A DNA stretch of 64,000 nucleotides, from the NCBI RefSeq assembly GCF_006438965.1, contig NZ_RCZM01000001.1:63097-127096 (forward strand), in the 5' to 3' direction. The position numbers and the translations under genes were made by a program. The notes beneath the pieces were generated by a model, which did no database searches, was not told the DNA's origin, and worked only from the letters and a program-made list of their open reading frames with translations. This DNA is from Pedococcus bigeumensis (GTDB lineage Bacteria; Actinomycetota; Actinomycetes; Actinomycetales; Dermatophilaceae). Below are positions 16,775-26,422 of the stretch, in pieces. Positions within the stretch are counted from its first letter, which is position 1, and the number at the start of each line of letters is the position of its first letter.

Positions 16775-18232
16775 GTGCTGCAGGCGTGGTCCGCCCAGCG
16801 CGTCCGCGCCGCCGAGGAGGCCCTGATGGGCGAGCTCGCCGACGGCGAGCTCATGGCCCGTGCAGCAGAGGGGCTGGCTGAGGTGTGCCGCGCCCGGCTG
16901 ACTGCTTCTGGCGGCTCCCGTGTCGTGGTCCTCGCGGGGCCGGGCAACAACGGCGCCGATGCCTTGTATGCCGCGGCTCACCTCGCCGACGGCGGCTCGG
17001 ACTGCGTTGCGCTGCAGGGAGGCTGGCCGTTGGCCATCGGCGATCCTGAGTCGTGGCTGGCCGCGGGTGTCCGCGTCGTCGCCCCCGACGGCGACTGGGT
17101 AACCGCCCTTGCCGACGCCGACCTCGTCATCGACGGGGTGCTTGGCATCGGCGGACGTCCGGGGCTGCCGGACGAGGCCGTGGCCTGGGTCGATGCGATC
17201 CCCGACTCTGCTTATGTCGTCAGCGTCGACCTCCCGTCGGGTCAGGACCCGGCAGGCGAGACGCCCTCGGACACCGGCGTGTTCGCCGACGAGACCGTGA
17301 CCTTCGGCGTCGCCAAGCCGGTGCACCTGCTCCCTGCGACCGAGCCGGCCGTCGGTCGCCTGACGGTCATCGACATCGGGCTCACGGTGCAGGGTGCGCC
17401 GGATGTCGAGCGGCTCGACTTCGCGGATGTCGCCCGCCTGTGGCCGGTCCCGACCGACACCGATGACAAGTACTCCCGTGGCGTGCTCGGGGTGGTCGCC
17501 GGTGGTGAGGACTACTCGGGTGCAGCGGTCCTGTGCTGCACGGCGGCGGTCGGTGCCGGACTGGGGATGCTCCGCTACGTCGGCACCCCGACGCCGACCG
17601 GTCTGGTCCGGTCAGCCATCCCGGAGGCGGTGCACGGCGACGGACGGGTGCAGGCCTGGGTGGTCGGGCCCGGCCTCGACACCGGATCCCGGGCACGGGG
17701 CAGCAAGGCCCAGCTGGACGTCGCCCGGGCCGCCCTCGACTCCGAGCTGCCCGTCCTCGTCGATGCCGGCGGACTCGACCTGGTCGCCGGTCGCCGGGCC
17801 GGACCGACCCTGCTGACCCCCCACGCTGGAGAGCTGGCCCGGCTGCTCACCCGGCTCGAGGATGCCGAGACCACTCGCCCCGAGGTGGCGGCTGACCCGC
17901 TCGGCCACGCCCGCCGGGCGGCCGACCTGACCGGGGCGACGATCCTGCTGAAGGGCGCCACCACCCTGGTCGTCCCGCCAACCAGCGCAGGGCTGGCCGT
18001 GCGCTCGCAGAACGACGCACCCCCGTGGCTGGCCACTGCGGGTGCGGGCGATGTGTTGGCAGGAGTCTGCGGCGCCCTCCTGGCCGCCGGGCTCTCGCCG
18101 CTGGACGCCGGCAGCCTGGGCGCGCTCGTGCACGGGGTGGCCGCCGACCGGGCCAACCCGGGAGGGCCGGTCCGCGCGCTCGCGGTGGCCCACGGCATAC
18201 CCGAGACCGTCGCCCACCTGCTCGTTCGCTGA
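16775..18232 (+). CDS. nnr: Bifunctional NAD(P)HX epimerase / ADP-dependent dehydratase
   Basis: 485 residues; repairs hydrated NAD(P)H. The N-terminal YjeF_N epimerase (about 1-215) carries GPGNNGADALYAA near residue 54 and VSVDLPSG; the C-terminal carbohydrate-kinase-like dehydratase (about 220-485) carries VVGPGLD and the catalytic TAGAGDVLAG near residue 421. GTG start at 16775. The order glmS-acpS-nnr-alr is common in actinobacteria. Two GTATGCCG words fall in it (Leu-Tyr-Ala-Ala near 16966 and His-Gly-Ile-Pro near 18194, the latter with a rare ATA codon). Confidence 0.95.
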   Translation: MLQAWSAQRVRAAEEALMGELADGELMARAAEGLAEVCRARLTASGGSRVVVLAGPGNNGADALYAAAHLADGGSDCVALQGGWPLAIGDPESWLAAGVRVVAPDGDWVTALADADLVIDGVLGIGGRPGLPDEAVAWVDAIPDSAYVVSVDLPSGQDPAGETPSDTGVFADETVTFGVAKPVHLLPATEPAVGRLTVIDIGLTVQGAPDVERLDFADVARLWPVPTDTDDKYSRGVLGVVAGGEDYSGAAVLCCTAAVGAGLGMLRYVGTPTPTGLVRSAIPEAVHGDGRVQAWVVGPGLDTGSRARGSKAQLDVARAALDSELPVLVDAGGLDLVAGRRAGPTLLTPHAGELARLLTRLEDAETTRPEVAADPLGHARRAADLTGATILLKGATTLVVPPTSAGLAVRSQNDAPPWLATAGAGDVLAGVCGALLAAGLSPLDAGSLGALVHGVAADRANPGGPVRALAVAHGIPETVAHLLVR

Positions 18233-18261
18233 TTTCGGCGGTCGTGAAAGACTGCTCGGCG

Positions 18262-19440
18262 ATGAGTGCCACCACGACGAACGCCACCCCAGCCCCGGCG
18301 CCGCCGGGGCTGCCCGCATGCGCCCAGGTCGACCTCGGCGCCATCACCAGCAACGTCGCAGCCCTCAAGGCGCTGGCCGGCAACGCAGAGGTGATGGCGG
18401 TCGTGAAGGCGGACGCCTATGGCCACGGTCTGCTGCCCAGCGCGCGCGCTGCCCTGCGTGGCGGAGCCACCTGGCTCGGCGTCGCCCAGCTCCCCGAGGC
18501 CGTCGAGCTGCGACGCGCCGGGATCGAGGCGCCGCTGCTCTCGTGGCTGCACGTGCCCGGTCAGGACTTCGTCAAGGCGGTCAACCTGGGCATCGACCTC
18601 GGTATCTCCACCACCTGGGCGCTCGACCAGGTGCTCGCGGCGGCCACCGTCTCCGGGCAGACCGCCCGCGTGCACCTCAAGGTCGACACCGGCCTGGGCC
18701 GCAACGGCGCCTGGGACGCAGACCTCGAGGCCCTTCTCGCGACCCTCGCCTCGGCGCAGGCCAAGCAGGCCGTCGAGGTCGTCGGCCTGTTCAGCCACTT
18801 CGCCTATGCCGACGCCCCGCAGCACCCGACGGTCAAGGCCCAGCAGGAGCGGTTCGAGGGCATCGTCGCCCAGGCCGAGCGCGCGGGGATCCGGCCGCAG
18901 GTGCGGCACCTGGCCAACTCGGCAGCCACGCTGACCAACCCGTCGGCCCACTACGACCTCGTGCGCCCGGGCCTGTCCGTCTACGGGCTCTCACCCGTCC
19001 CCGACCTGGCTGCGCCCGAGGACTTCGGTCTGCGTGAGGCGATGCGACTCGTCGCCCGGCTGTCCAGCGTGAAGGAATCCCCTGCAGGACAAGGGGTTTC
19101 GTACGGTCACGCCTACACGACCAGCGAGGACACCAGGCTCGGGTTGGTGCCGATGGGCTACAGCGACGGCGTGCCCAGGCACGCCACCAACGTCGGTCCG
19201 GTGCAGGTCGGCAGCCGCAGGTATGCCGTGGCGGGACGGGTCTGCATGGACCAGTTCGTCCTCGACCTGGGACGCGACAGCACCGCCAAGGCCGGCGACG
19301 AGGTCGTCCTGTTCGGCGTCGGCGTGGAGGGTGAGCCCACCGCGCAGGACTGGGCAGCAGCGATCGACACGATCAACTACGAGCTCGTGACACGGGTCGG
19401 CGCCAGGGTGCCTCGGGTCTACCTCGGCGGCGACACGTGA
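18262..19440 (+). CDS. alr: Alanine racemase
   Basis: 392 residues; PLP enzyme that supplies D-alanine for peptidoglycan. The PLP lysine is K49 in VVKADAYGHG; the catalytic tyrosine lies in GVSYGHAYTT and the C-terminal MDQFVLDLG is typical. ATG 18262 gives a short unstructured N-terminus (Thr/Pro/Ala rich). The stop overlaps the GTG of the next gene (GTGA). Confidence 0.96.
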   Translation: MSATTTNATPAPAPPGLPACAQVDLGAITSNVAALKALAGNAEVMAVVKADAYGHGLLPSARAALRGGATWLGVAQLPEAVELRRAGIEAPLLSWLHVPGQDFVKAVNLGIDLGISTTWALDQVLAAATVSGQTARVHLKVDTGLGRNGAWDADLEALLATLASAQAKQAVEVVGLFSHFAYADAPQHPTVKAQQERFEGIVAQAERAGIRPQVRHLANSAATLTNPSAHYDLVRPGLSVYGLSPVPDLAAPEDFGLREAMRLVARLSSVKESPAGQGVSYGHAYTTSEDTRLGLVPMGYSDGVPRHATNVGPVQVGSRRYAVAGRVCMDQFVLDLGRDSTAKAGDEVVLFGVGVEGEPTAQDWAAAIDTINYELVTRVGARVPRVYLGGDT

Positions 19441-20609
19441 GCCCTGCGAACCGCAGCCTGGCCGGGCTCGGGATCGGCCTCGCGGCCGCCGGCGTGGCGG
19501 CTGCAGCCGGTATCGCCGCCGGACGGGTCACCAAGGAACGTCATGCCCGGCTGGCCGTCCTGGCCCCAGCCGGCGCCTATGCGCACACCCCAGACCTGGA
19601 GCTTGTGGTCATCGCCGACGACGGCGTGCCGCTGCACGTCGAGGTCGACGAGCCGGCCCCGGACGCCGCCACCGGCGACAAGCCGACCGTGGTCTTCTCG
19701 CACGGCTTCTGCCTGAGCCTCGAGAGCTGGGTGCTGCAGCGCAAGGAGCTCATCCGCGACGGCCATCGCGTGGTGACCTGGGACCAGCGTGGGCACGGGC
19801 GCTCCGGACGGGGCACCGAGGAGTCCTGCGACATCGACCAGCTGGGGCGCGACCTGTACCGCGTCATCGAAGAGGTCGCGCCGGATGGTCAGCTCGTCCT
19901 CGTGGGTCACTCCATGGGTGGCATGACGACCATGGCCCTGGCCGACCAGCACCCCGACCTGATCCGCGACCGGGTGGTGGCCACCGCGTTCGTCGCCACC
20001 AGCGCGGGCGGCGCCCAGCTCGTGTCGCTCGGCTTCGGCCAGTACTTCGGCAAGCTCGTGGGGCGCTTCGGCCCGGGGGTGCTGGACCGGCTCTCGGCGC
20101 GCCCCGGACTGGTCCGCACCGCGCTGCGCGCCGGCCGCGACATCGAGGAGTTCCTGGTGGAGCGGTGGAGCTTCGCGTCACCGGTGCCCCCGGCTGCGGT
20201 CCGACTGACCGGCGACATGATCTTCGGGACACCGCTGGACGTGATGGCCGACTTCCTGCCGACCTTCGACCGCCACGACAAGCGCGACGCGCTCGTCCAC
20301 TTCCACGGTGTGGAGGTGTTGGTGCTCAACGGGAACCACGACGTGCTAACCCCGCCCGAGCACAGCGAGGAGATCGTCCACCTCATCCCCGGAGCCGAGC
20401 ACGTGGTGATCGAGGAGGCCGGTCACATCATCATGCTCGAGCACCCCGAGGTGCTCAACGAGCAGTTCGCCGGCCTCATCGAGCGGGGCACCCGGGCCGC
20501 GGCTGAAGGCATCGAGATCGCGCGCAAGCCACGGGTCCGGCGCACTGTCACGGACCTGGCCAAGCGCCGCCGGGTGGCCAAGGCGCGTCGCGGGCAGAGC
20601 AGTGCCTGA
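19437..20609 (+). CDS. Alpha/beta hydrolase with N-terminal membrane segment
   Basis: 390 residues. An N-terminal hydrophobic segment (about 6-28) anchors the protein; the hydrolase core has the oxyanion HGFCLSLESW, nucleophile elbow GHSMGG with the Ser, Asp in NGNHDVLTP and His in EAGHIIMLEHP. The substrate is unknown. The C-terminal 30 residues are strongly basic. It is translationally coupled on both sides (GTGA with alr; 8-base overlap with tsaE), a conserved position in actinobacteria. Confidence 0.88.
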   Translation: MSPANRSLAGLGIGLAAAGVAAAAGIAAGRVTKERHARLAVLAPAGAYAHTPDLELVVIADDGVPLHVEVDEPAPDAATGDKPTVVFSHGFCLSLESWVLQRKELIRDGHRVVTWDQRGHGRSGRGTEESCDIDQLGRDLYRVIEEVAPDGQLVLVGHSMGGMTTMALADQHPDLIRDRVVATAFVATSAGGAQLVSLGFGQYFGKLVGRFGPGVLDRLSARPGLVRTALRAGRDIEEFLVERWSFASPVPPAAVRLTGDMIFGTPLDVMADFLPTFDRHDKRDALVHFHGVEVLVLNGNHDVLTPPEHSEEIVHLIPGAEHVVIEEAGHIIMLEHPEVLNEQFAGLIERGTRAAAEGIEIARKPRVRRTVTDLAKRRRVAKARRGQSSA

Positions 20610-21075
20610 CCTGGTCAGCCCCGACCTGCCCACGGCCGAGGACACCCGGGCCTGGGGTGTGCGGCTCGGCCGCCTGCTGCGTGCCGGGGACCTCGTCGTC
20701 CTGACCGGCGGACTCGGGGCCGGCAAGACCACGCTGACCCAGGGGCTGGCCGAAGGAGTCGGGGTGCGCGGCCCGATCACCTCGCCGACCTTCGTCATCG
20801 CCCGCGTCCATCCGTCGCTGGTCGGCGGTCCCGCGCTCGTCCACGTCGACGCCTACCGCGTGGGTGGCTTCGCCGAGCTCGACGACCTCGATCTCGACAC
20901 CTCGCTCGAGGACTCGGTCACCGTGGTCGAGTGGGGTCACGGGCTGGCCGAGGACCTGGCCGACGACCGGCTCGAAGTCACCCTGTCCGGTGAGGACACC
21001 CGCCGCGCCGCGGTCCAGACCCACGGTGACCGGTGGGCCACCGCCGACCTCACCTCCCTGGGTGGAGCTGCCTGA
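20602..21075 (+). CDS. tsaE: tRNA t6A biosynthesis ATPase TsaE
   Basis: 157 residues; the ATPase that turns over the TsaBDE complex making N6-threonylcarbamoyladenosine at A37. Walker A is GGLGAGKTT (36-44), followed by SPTFVIARVH and HVDAYRV; VVEWGHGL is the family's aspartate/glutamate region. The GTG start lies inside the end of the hydrolase gene, and the stop shares one base with the tsaB ATG. Confidence 0.95.
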   Translation: MPDLVSPDLPTAEDTRAWGVRLGRLLRAGDLVVLTGGLGAGKTTLTQGLAEGVGVRGPITSPTFVIARVHPSLVGGPALVHVDAYRVGGFAELDDLDLDTSLEDSVTVVEWGHGLAEDLADDRLEVTLSGEDTRRAAVQTHGDRWATADLTSLGGAA

Positions 21076-21731
21076 TGTTGCTGCTGGCCATCGACACCTC
21101 GACCTCCGCAATCACCGTCGCGCTGCACGGTGACGAGGTCGCTGCGACCGCAACGGTTCTCGATGCGCGTGGTCACACCGAACACGTCGCGCCACTCATC
21201 GAACGCTGCCTGGAGTCAGCCGGGCGGAGCCCTGCTGACGTGACCGACGTGGTCGTCGGCAACGGCCCCGGACCCTTCACCGGCCTGCGGGTGGGCATCG
21301 TCACCGGGCTCGTCTTTGCGCACGCCCGCGGCATCCCGGTGCATGGCGTCTGCAGCCTCGACGTGCTCGCCTTCGACGTCGCTGCCCTGCGCGGCGAGGG
21401 TGACTTCCTCGTCGCCACCGACGCGCGCCGCAAGGAGGTCTACTGGGCGAGGTATGCCGCGTCGGCGGGTGTCGCACGTCGCCTCACCGATCCTGCGGTG
21501 GCGCTGCCGGCAGACCTGCCGGACGAGCTGCGTTCCCTGCCCACTGCCGGCCGCGGGCCGTTGCTCTATCCCCATCTCTTCCCCGCTCCCGTGCAGGTCC
21601 ACGACGTCCAGGCCGGGTCGCTGGCAGTCGTTGCGCTGCAACGCCTGCGTGCTGGTGTGGCCATGCCGGTGGAGCCTCTCTACCTGCGACGGCCAGACGC
21701 GCTCACGACCGCAGAGCGGGCGAAGTCGTGA
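21075..21731 (+). CDS. tsaB: tRNA t6A biosynthesis protein TsaB
   Basis: 218 residues; ASKHA-fold partner that dimerises with TsaD. LLAIDTSTSAITVAL is the phosphate-1-like motif and GNGPGPFTGLRVGI the hallmark of TsaB. The ATG overlaps the tsaE stop (TGATG) and the stop overlaps rimI (GTGA). A GTATGCCG word encodes Tyr-Ala near 21452. Confidence 0.95.
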   Translation: MLLLAIDTSTSAITVALHGDEVAATATVLDARGHTEHVAPLIERCLESAGRSPADVTDVVVGNGPGPFTGLRVGIVTGLVFAHARGIPVHGVCSLDVLAFDVAALRGEGDFLVATDARRKEVYWARYAASAGVARRLTDPAVALPADLPDELRSLPTAGRGPLLYPHLFPAPVQVHDVQAGSLAVVALQRLRAGVAMPVEPLYLRRPDALTTAERAKS

Positions 21732-22180
21732 GGGAGCTGCACTGGACCGACATCGATGCCGTGGTGGGGCTGGAGCGCGAGCTCTTCCCCGACGACGCGT
21801 GGTCGCCGGCGAGCCTGTGGGCCGAGCTCGCTGCTCGTCCGCGACGGACCTACGTGGTCGACGAGGACGACGAGGGTGCAGTCGCGGGCTATGCCGGAGT
21901 CGACCTCGGTGGTGAGGTGGCCGACGTGATGACGATGGCGGTGGCGAGCCGCGCGCAGGGCGGTGGGCTGGGTCGCCGGCTCCTCGAGGAGCTGGTGGCG
22001 CGGGCGGCGGCCGACCACGCGGCCTACCTCATGCTCGAGGTGCGCGCCGACAACCTGCCTGCCCGAAAGCTCTATGAGTCAAGGGGATTCGAGCTGCTCA
22101 CGGTGCGCCGCCGCTACTACCAGCCGGGTAACGTCGACGCGCACGTCATGCGGCTCACTCTGCAGGGAGCGACCGCATGA
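21728..22180 (+). CDS. rimI: Ribosomal protein S18 N-acetyltransferase RimI
   Basis: 150-residue GNAT enzyme. The acetyl-CoA loop is [13 protein letters not shown] with [10 protein letters not shown] before it, and [20 protein letters not shown] is the RimI-type ending. The place between tsaB and tsaD is diagnostic. GTG start overlapping tsaB; stop overlapping tsaD (ATGA). Confidence 0.92.
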   Translation: MRELHWTDIDAVVGLERELFPDDAWSPASLWAELAARPRRTYVVDEDDEGAVAGYAGVDLGGEVADVMTMAVASRAQGGGLGRRLLEELVARAAADHAAYLMLEVRADNLPARKLYESRGFELLTVRRRYYQPGNVDAHVMRLTLQGATA

Positions 22181-23241
22181 GCGCCGCATCGAGGAACACA
22201 GACCAGCCCCTCGTCCTCGGCCTCGAGACGTCCTGCGACGAGACGGGCGTGGGCATCGTGCGCGGCGAGACGCTGCTGTTCGACGCGATTGCCAGCAGCG
22301 TCGACGAGCACGCCCGGTTCGGCGGCGTGGTGCCCGAGGTGGCCAGCCGCGCGCACCTGGAGGCGATGGTTCCGACGATCGAACGCGCCACCCGTGAAGC
22401 CGGCGTCCGGCTCTCCGACCTGGACGCCATCGCCGTCACCTCCGGCCCCGGTCTCGCGGGCGCCCTGATGGTGGGGGTGGGCGCTGCGAAGGCCCTCTCG
22501 GTAGCCCTCGGGATCCCGCTGTACGGCGTCAACCACCTCGCGTCCCACGTCGCCGTCGACATCGTCGAGCACGGCCCGCTGCCCGAGCCGACCCTGGCCA
22601 TGCTGGTCTCCGGCGGCCACTCGTCGTTGCTGCTGGTGCCCGACGTCACCCACGACATCCGTTCGCTGGGGTCGACGATCGACGACGCGGCGGGGGAGGC
22701 GTTCGACAAGGTCGCGCGCGTCCTCGGGCTGCCGTTCCCCGGTGGGCCGCACATCGACCGGATGGCTCGGGAGGGCAACCGGGTCGCCATCGACTTCCCG
22801 CGCGGACTGACGACGGGGCGCGACATGGAGCGCTACCGGTTCGACTTCTCGTTCTCCGGGCTCAAGACCTCCGTGGCCCGGTGGGTGCAGGCGCGCGAGG
22901 CGGCAGGGGAGCCGGTGCCCGTGGCAGACGTGGCCGCGTCGTTCCAGGAGGCGGTCACCGACGTGCTCACCCGCAAGGCCGTCCTGGCCTGCAAGGAGCA
23001 CGGCGTCGCGAACCTCCAGATCGGCGGCGGGGTCGCCGCCAACAGCAGGCTCCGCGCGATGGCCCAGGAGCGCTGCGACGCGGCCGGGATCACGTTGCGC
23101 GTGCCGCGACCGGGCCTGTGCACCGACAACGGGGCAATGGTGGCCTCACTGGGGGCTCAGATGGTGCTCAAGGGGCGCGCGCCGTCCGACCTCGGGCTGC
23201 CGGCGGACTCGTCCATGCCGGTCACCCAGATCCAGTCGTAG
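22177..23241 (+). CDS. tsaD: tRNA N6-adenosine threonylcarbamoyltransferase TsaD
   Basis: 354 residues; catalyses transfer of the threonylcarbamoyl group to A37. The metal ligands are in [16 protein letters not shown] (H-x3-H type motif), with [33 protein letters not shown] and the final CTDNGAMVA aspartate. It ends the cell-wall/t6A run and converges on the GH3 lipoprotein gene. Confidence 0.97.
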   Translation: MSAASRNTDQPLVLGLETSCDETGVGIVRGETLLFDAIASSVDEHARFGGVVPEVASRAHLEAMVPTIERATREAGVRLSDLDAIAVTSGPGLAGALMVGVGAAKALSVALGIPLYGVNHLASHVAVDIVEHGPLPEPTLAMLVSGGHSSLLLVPDVTHDIRSLGSTIDDAAGEAFDKVARVLGLPFPGGPHIDRMAREGNRVAIDFPRGLTTGRDMERYRFDFSFSGLKTSVARWVQAREAAGEPVPVADVAASFQEAVTDVLTRKAVLACKEHGVANLQIGGGVAANSRLRAMAQERCDAAGITLRVPRPGLCTDNGAMVASLGAQMVLKGRAPSDLGLPADSSMPVTQIQS

Positions 23242-23243
23242 CA

Positions 23244-23261
23244 GGCGCCGGCGCCGGCGCC
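23244..23261. repeat. Three tandem GGCGCC units between convergent genes
   Basis: GGCGCC is repeated three times in a row, directly after the tsaD stop. Each unit is self-complementary, so the whole can fold in either strand and may help termination. Confidence 0.4.
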
Positions 23262-23276
23262 GGTTCCGGCCCTGGG

Positions 23277-24521
23277 TCACCCGCACTTGACCAGGCCGAG
23301 GTCGGCCTTCAGGTCGAGCACGCGCGCGGCCGCCGCGTCCACCTGCGCCGCGAAGGCCGGGCTCGTGGCTCGCTTGGCCGCGATCGCCTTCAGCATCGCT
23401 GCGGCCTGCGACGCCTTCGCCGTGAGGACGATGTCGCCGCCGGCCGCGATGAAGCGCGTCGCCCGCTGCCCGACCGAGACGGGAGCCACGGCCTTGGCTG
23501 CGCCCACGTCGTCGGTGATGACCACCCCGTCGAAGCCCATCGACTCGCGCAGCAGGCCGGTGATCACGGCCTTGGAGAACATCGCCTGGTTCTCGGGGTC
23601 GAGCCGGGGGTAGCGCGCCGACGAGATCATCACCAGGGGCGCACCAGCCTCGATCCCCGCCGCGAAGGGCGCCAGGTAAGGGTCGTCGGGGCCGGTCGTC
23701 CGGTCAGTGATGCCCGAGCTGGTCACGTCGGTGTTCCCGGTGATGCGGCCGAGTCCCGGGAAGTGCTTGACCGTCGGCGCGATACCGGCGGCGAGGGTCC
23801 CGCGGACGAACGCCGCGGCATACCTCGCGTTGGTCTGGGGCGAGCCGGGCGCGAAGTCGCGGCGGTAGCGGCCGATCGGCTGGTTGGCGGCCCCGAGCGA
23901 GGTGGGCACGGTGTCGGAGACCGGCGCGAGGTTGACGTTGACGCCGCCCGCCACCAGCTCTCGCGACCACGTCTCGACGTTCTTCTCCTCGGCGGCGACG
24001 CCGGTCTGAGCCTGGGTGCGCGCTGACGGCATCCGGGTGAACCCGGGCCCGCGCAGCTGCTGGACCTGCCCACCCTCCTGGTCGGCGGCCACCAGCAGGC
24101 CGTCCACGGCGGCCGCCTTCAGTCGCTTGGAGATGGTCGCCATCGACGCGGTTCCGCCCGACCAGCCACCGAGGTAGATCACCCCGCCCAGCCCCTGGGC
24201 CTTGATCTGGGCCGCCAGGGCGCGTGAGCTGCCGGTCGGCTGGAGCCCGACCATGAGCAGCTGGCCCGACCGCTGTCGTGCCGTCATCGCTGCCGCGAGC
24301 TGCTCGCCGCACGTGGGGGCAGCGGTGGTCGTGCTGGAGGTGCTCGAGGTCCCCGACGACGTGGAGCTGGTGGCCGAACCCGGGCCGCTGGTCGAACCCG
24401 TGGCCGACCCGGTCGGTGTCGCCACGGGGCTGTCCGCGTCGCACGCAGCCGTTGCCGTCAGCGCCATCGCGGTCAGGGCGACCAGCACCAGGCGGGTGTG
24501 GCGGGCCGGGGGAGCAGTCAC
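23277..24521 (-). CDS. Glycoside hydrolase family 3 lipoprotein (NagZ-like)
   Basis: 414 residues with a lipoprotein signal (hydrophobic 9-24, lipobox ending TAAC, Cys near 27) and a Ser/Thr-rich linker (about 30-70). The GH3 barrel has VAADQEGG, KHFPGLGR and GFDGVVITDD, whose Asp is the nucleophile. Family members cleave beta-N-acetylglucosaminides. The Asp-His pair that is the acid/base in classical NagZ (DSH after KHFPG) is not seen here; the loop reads GNTDVTSSG. Activity on muropeptides is therefore uncertain. GTG start. Confidence 0.85.
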   Translation of the reverse strand: MTAPPARHTRLVLVALTAMALTATAACDADSPVATPTGSATGSTSGPGSATSSTSSGTSSTSSTTTAAPTCGEQLAAAMTARQRSGQLLMVGLQPTGSSRALAAQIKAQGLGGVIYLGGWSGGTASMATISKRLKAAAVDGLLVAADQEGGQVQQLRGPGFTRMPSARTQAQTGVAAEEKNVETWSRELVAGGVNVNLAPVSDTVPTSLGAANQPIGRYRRDFAPGSPQTNARYAAAFVRGTLAAGIAPTVKHFPGLGRITGNTDVTSSGITDRTTGPDDPYLAPFAAGIEAGAPLVMISSARYPRLDPENQAMFSKAVITGLLRESMGFDGVVITDDVGAAKAVAPVSVGQRATRFIAAGGDIVLTAKASQAAAMLKAIAAKRATSPAFAAQVDAAAARVLDLKADLGLVKCG

Positions 24522-24590
24522 GGTCGGAACCTACCCCGCGGCCGTGGCCCCGACGAAACCCGGACTCAGTCGGATCCGCCGGGCCTCTGG

Positions 24591-24596
24591 CAGGAT
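24591..24596 (+). promoter_or_regulatory. -10-like element 6 bases before the nucleoside hydrolase start
   Basis: CAGGAT, then six bases, then the ATG at 24603. It fits the leaderless pattern seen elsewhere in the window but is a weaker match. Confidence 0.3.
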
Positions 24597-24602
24597 CGAC
24601 GC

Positions 24603-25586
24603 ATGGCCATTCCCGTCGTCCTCGACGTTGACACCGGGGTCGACGACGCCTGTGCCCTGCTGCTCGCCGCCCTGCACCCGGCGCTCGACCTGCGTGCGGT
24701 CTCCTGCGTCGGCGGCAACGCGCCGGTGGACGCCGTCGTGGCCAACACCCTCACGGCGCTCGATGCCGCGGGCCGCCCCGATGTCCCCGTGGCGCGTGGT
24801 GCCGACCGTCCGCTGCTGGAGGAACCCGTCGATGCCCGGCACGTCCACGGCCAGGACGGGATGGGCGACCTCGACTGGGCCAGGTCCGAGCGTGTGCCGG
24901 ACCCGCGGCACGCCGTCGAGCTGCTCCGGGACGTGCTCCACGAGGCTGCCGACCACGGCGACGATGCCCGACGGATCACTCTCATCCCGCTCGCGCCGCT
25001 CACGAACATCGCGCTGCTCTTGCGCACCTATCCCAGTGTTGCCAAGGGAATTCGCGAGATCGTATTCATGGGTGGCGCTGCTGAAGTCGGCAACGCGACG
25101 GCCTCGGCCGAGTTCAACGTCTTCCACGACCCCGAGGCCGCGGCGGTCGTCTTGGACGCGTGCGCGGATCTCGACATCCCCGTCACGATGTACGGCCTGG
25201 ACGTCTTCTACGCCCCGCGGATCAGCATCGAGACGGCCCGCAAGCTCGCTGCGCCGGGAGGTCACGGTGCGGCCGAGCTGGCCGGGCGGCTCATCGAGTT
25301 CCAGTGCGAGCGCTTCGGATCGGTGGACGCGACGATCGGTGACGCCGGTGCCGTCTGCGCCGTCCTCGAACCAGCCGGGGTCCGCCGGGAGCAGCTCCCC
25401 GTCCGGGTCGAGCTGGCCGGCACCTGGTCACGAGGCCGCACGATCGTCGACCGGCGCGACTGGTCGGGCGACCTCTCGCACGACCCACACGGCCAGGCGC
25501 GCTCCAGCATCGACGTCTGCCTCGAGGTCGACGCCCAGCGCTACGCAACGCTCTGGCTCGACACCGTGAGCGGCGGGATGCGCTGA
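24603..25586 (+). CDS. Nucleoside hydrolase
   Basis: 327 residues; releases the base from ribonucleosides. The N-terminal calcium site DVDTGVDDACALLLA (D-x-D-x4-DD) is complete, with GGNAPVDAVVANT and PLAPLTNIALLL, and the later FMGGAAE...AEFNVFHDPEAA motif binds ribose. Substrate range cannot be told. Its TGA overlaps the ribokinase ATG by one base, which suggests a salvage pair: ribose released here is phosphorylated by the next enzyme. Confidence 0.93.
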   Translation: MAIPVVLDVDTGVDDACALLLAALHPALDLRAVSCVGGNAPVDAVVANTLTALDAAGRPDVPVARGADRPLLEEPVDARHVHGQDGMGDLDWARSERVPDPRHAVELLRDVLHEAADHGDDARRITLIPLAPLTNIALLLRTYPSVAKGIREIVFMGGAAEVGNATASAEFNVFHDPEAAAVVLDACADLDIPVTMYGLDVFYAPRISIETARKLAAPGGHGAAELAGRLIEFQCERFGSVDATIGDAGAVCAVLEPAGVRREQLPVRVELAGTWSRGRTIVDRRDWSGDLSHDPHGQARSSIDVCLEVDAQRYATLWLDTVSGGMR

Positions 25587-26422
25587 TGGGGCGGGTGGTC
25601 GTCCTCGGGTCGCTCAACGTGGACCTCGTCGCCACGGTGGAGCGTCACCCGAAACCCGGTGAGACGGTGCTGGCGGACGGCGAGCTGCAGCGGTTCGCCG
25701 GGGGCAAGGGCGGCAACCAGGCCGTAGCGGCTGCCGCAGCAGGTGCCCGCGTGAGCTTCGTCGGGGCCGTGGGTTCCGACGAGGGGGGCCGGGCCTACCT
25801 CGAGCGGCTGCGGTCGCGCGACATCGACGTCTCCGCGGTGCGCACCGTGGACGGCACCTCCACTGGTCAGGCGTGGATCACCGTCGACGACGAGGGCGAG
25901 AACTCCATCGTCGTCATCGCGGGCGCCAACGCCCAGGTCACCGCCGACCAGCTGGAGGGCCTGACCGACATCGGGCCCGGGGACGTCCTGCTGCTCCAGC
26001 TCGAGGTGCCGCTGCGGACCGTCGCCGCGGCCGCGCGCAGCGCCCACGGGCGCGGGGCGCGAGTGGTCCTCAACGCTGCGCCGTATGCCGCCCTGCCGCA
26101 CGACGTGGTTGCCCTCGCCGACCCGCTTGTGGTCAACGAGCACGAGGCGCTGCAGCTGGCCGACAGCGATGCGGCACCCACCTCGGTGCTGGTGACCTTC
26201 GGCGCCGCGGGGTGCAGCTGGGACGGCGACCGGTCGGACGGCATACCCGTGGACGACGCGGACGTCGTGGACACGACCGGCGCCGGTGACGCGTTCTGTG
26301 GCGCGCTGGCTGCCGCCCTGGCCGCTGGCGCGACGCGGGAGCAGGCCGTCACGGCAGCCAGTGAGGCGGGCGCGGCCGCGGTCCGGCACCGCGGCGCGCA
26401 GCGTGACCCGGAGCTGTCCTAG
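25586..26422 (+). CDS. rbsK: Ribokinase (PfkB family)
   Basis: 278 residues; phosphorylates ribose at O5. PfkB signatures are the N-terminal GSLNVDLV and GGKGGNQAVAAAAAGA, and the C-terminal DTTGAGDAFCGALAAAL with the catalytic Asp. Coupled to the nucleoside hydrolase. Its stop codon TAG (26420-26422) overlaps that of the convergent secreted-protein gene in a shared CTAG. Confidence 0.92.
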   Translation: MGRVVVLGSLNVDLVATVERHPKPGETVLADGELQRFAGGKGGNQAVAAAAAGARVSFVGAVGSDEGGRAYLERLRSRDIDVSAVRTVDGTSTGQAWITVDDEGENSIVVIAGANAQVTADQLEGLTDIGPGDVLLLQLEVPLRTVAAAARSAHGRGARVVLNAAPYAALPHDVVALADPLVVNEHEALQLADSDAAPTSVLVTFGAAGCSWDGDRSDGIPVDDADVVDTTGAGDAFCGALAAALAAGATREQAVTAASEAGAAAVRHRGAQRDPELS

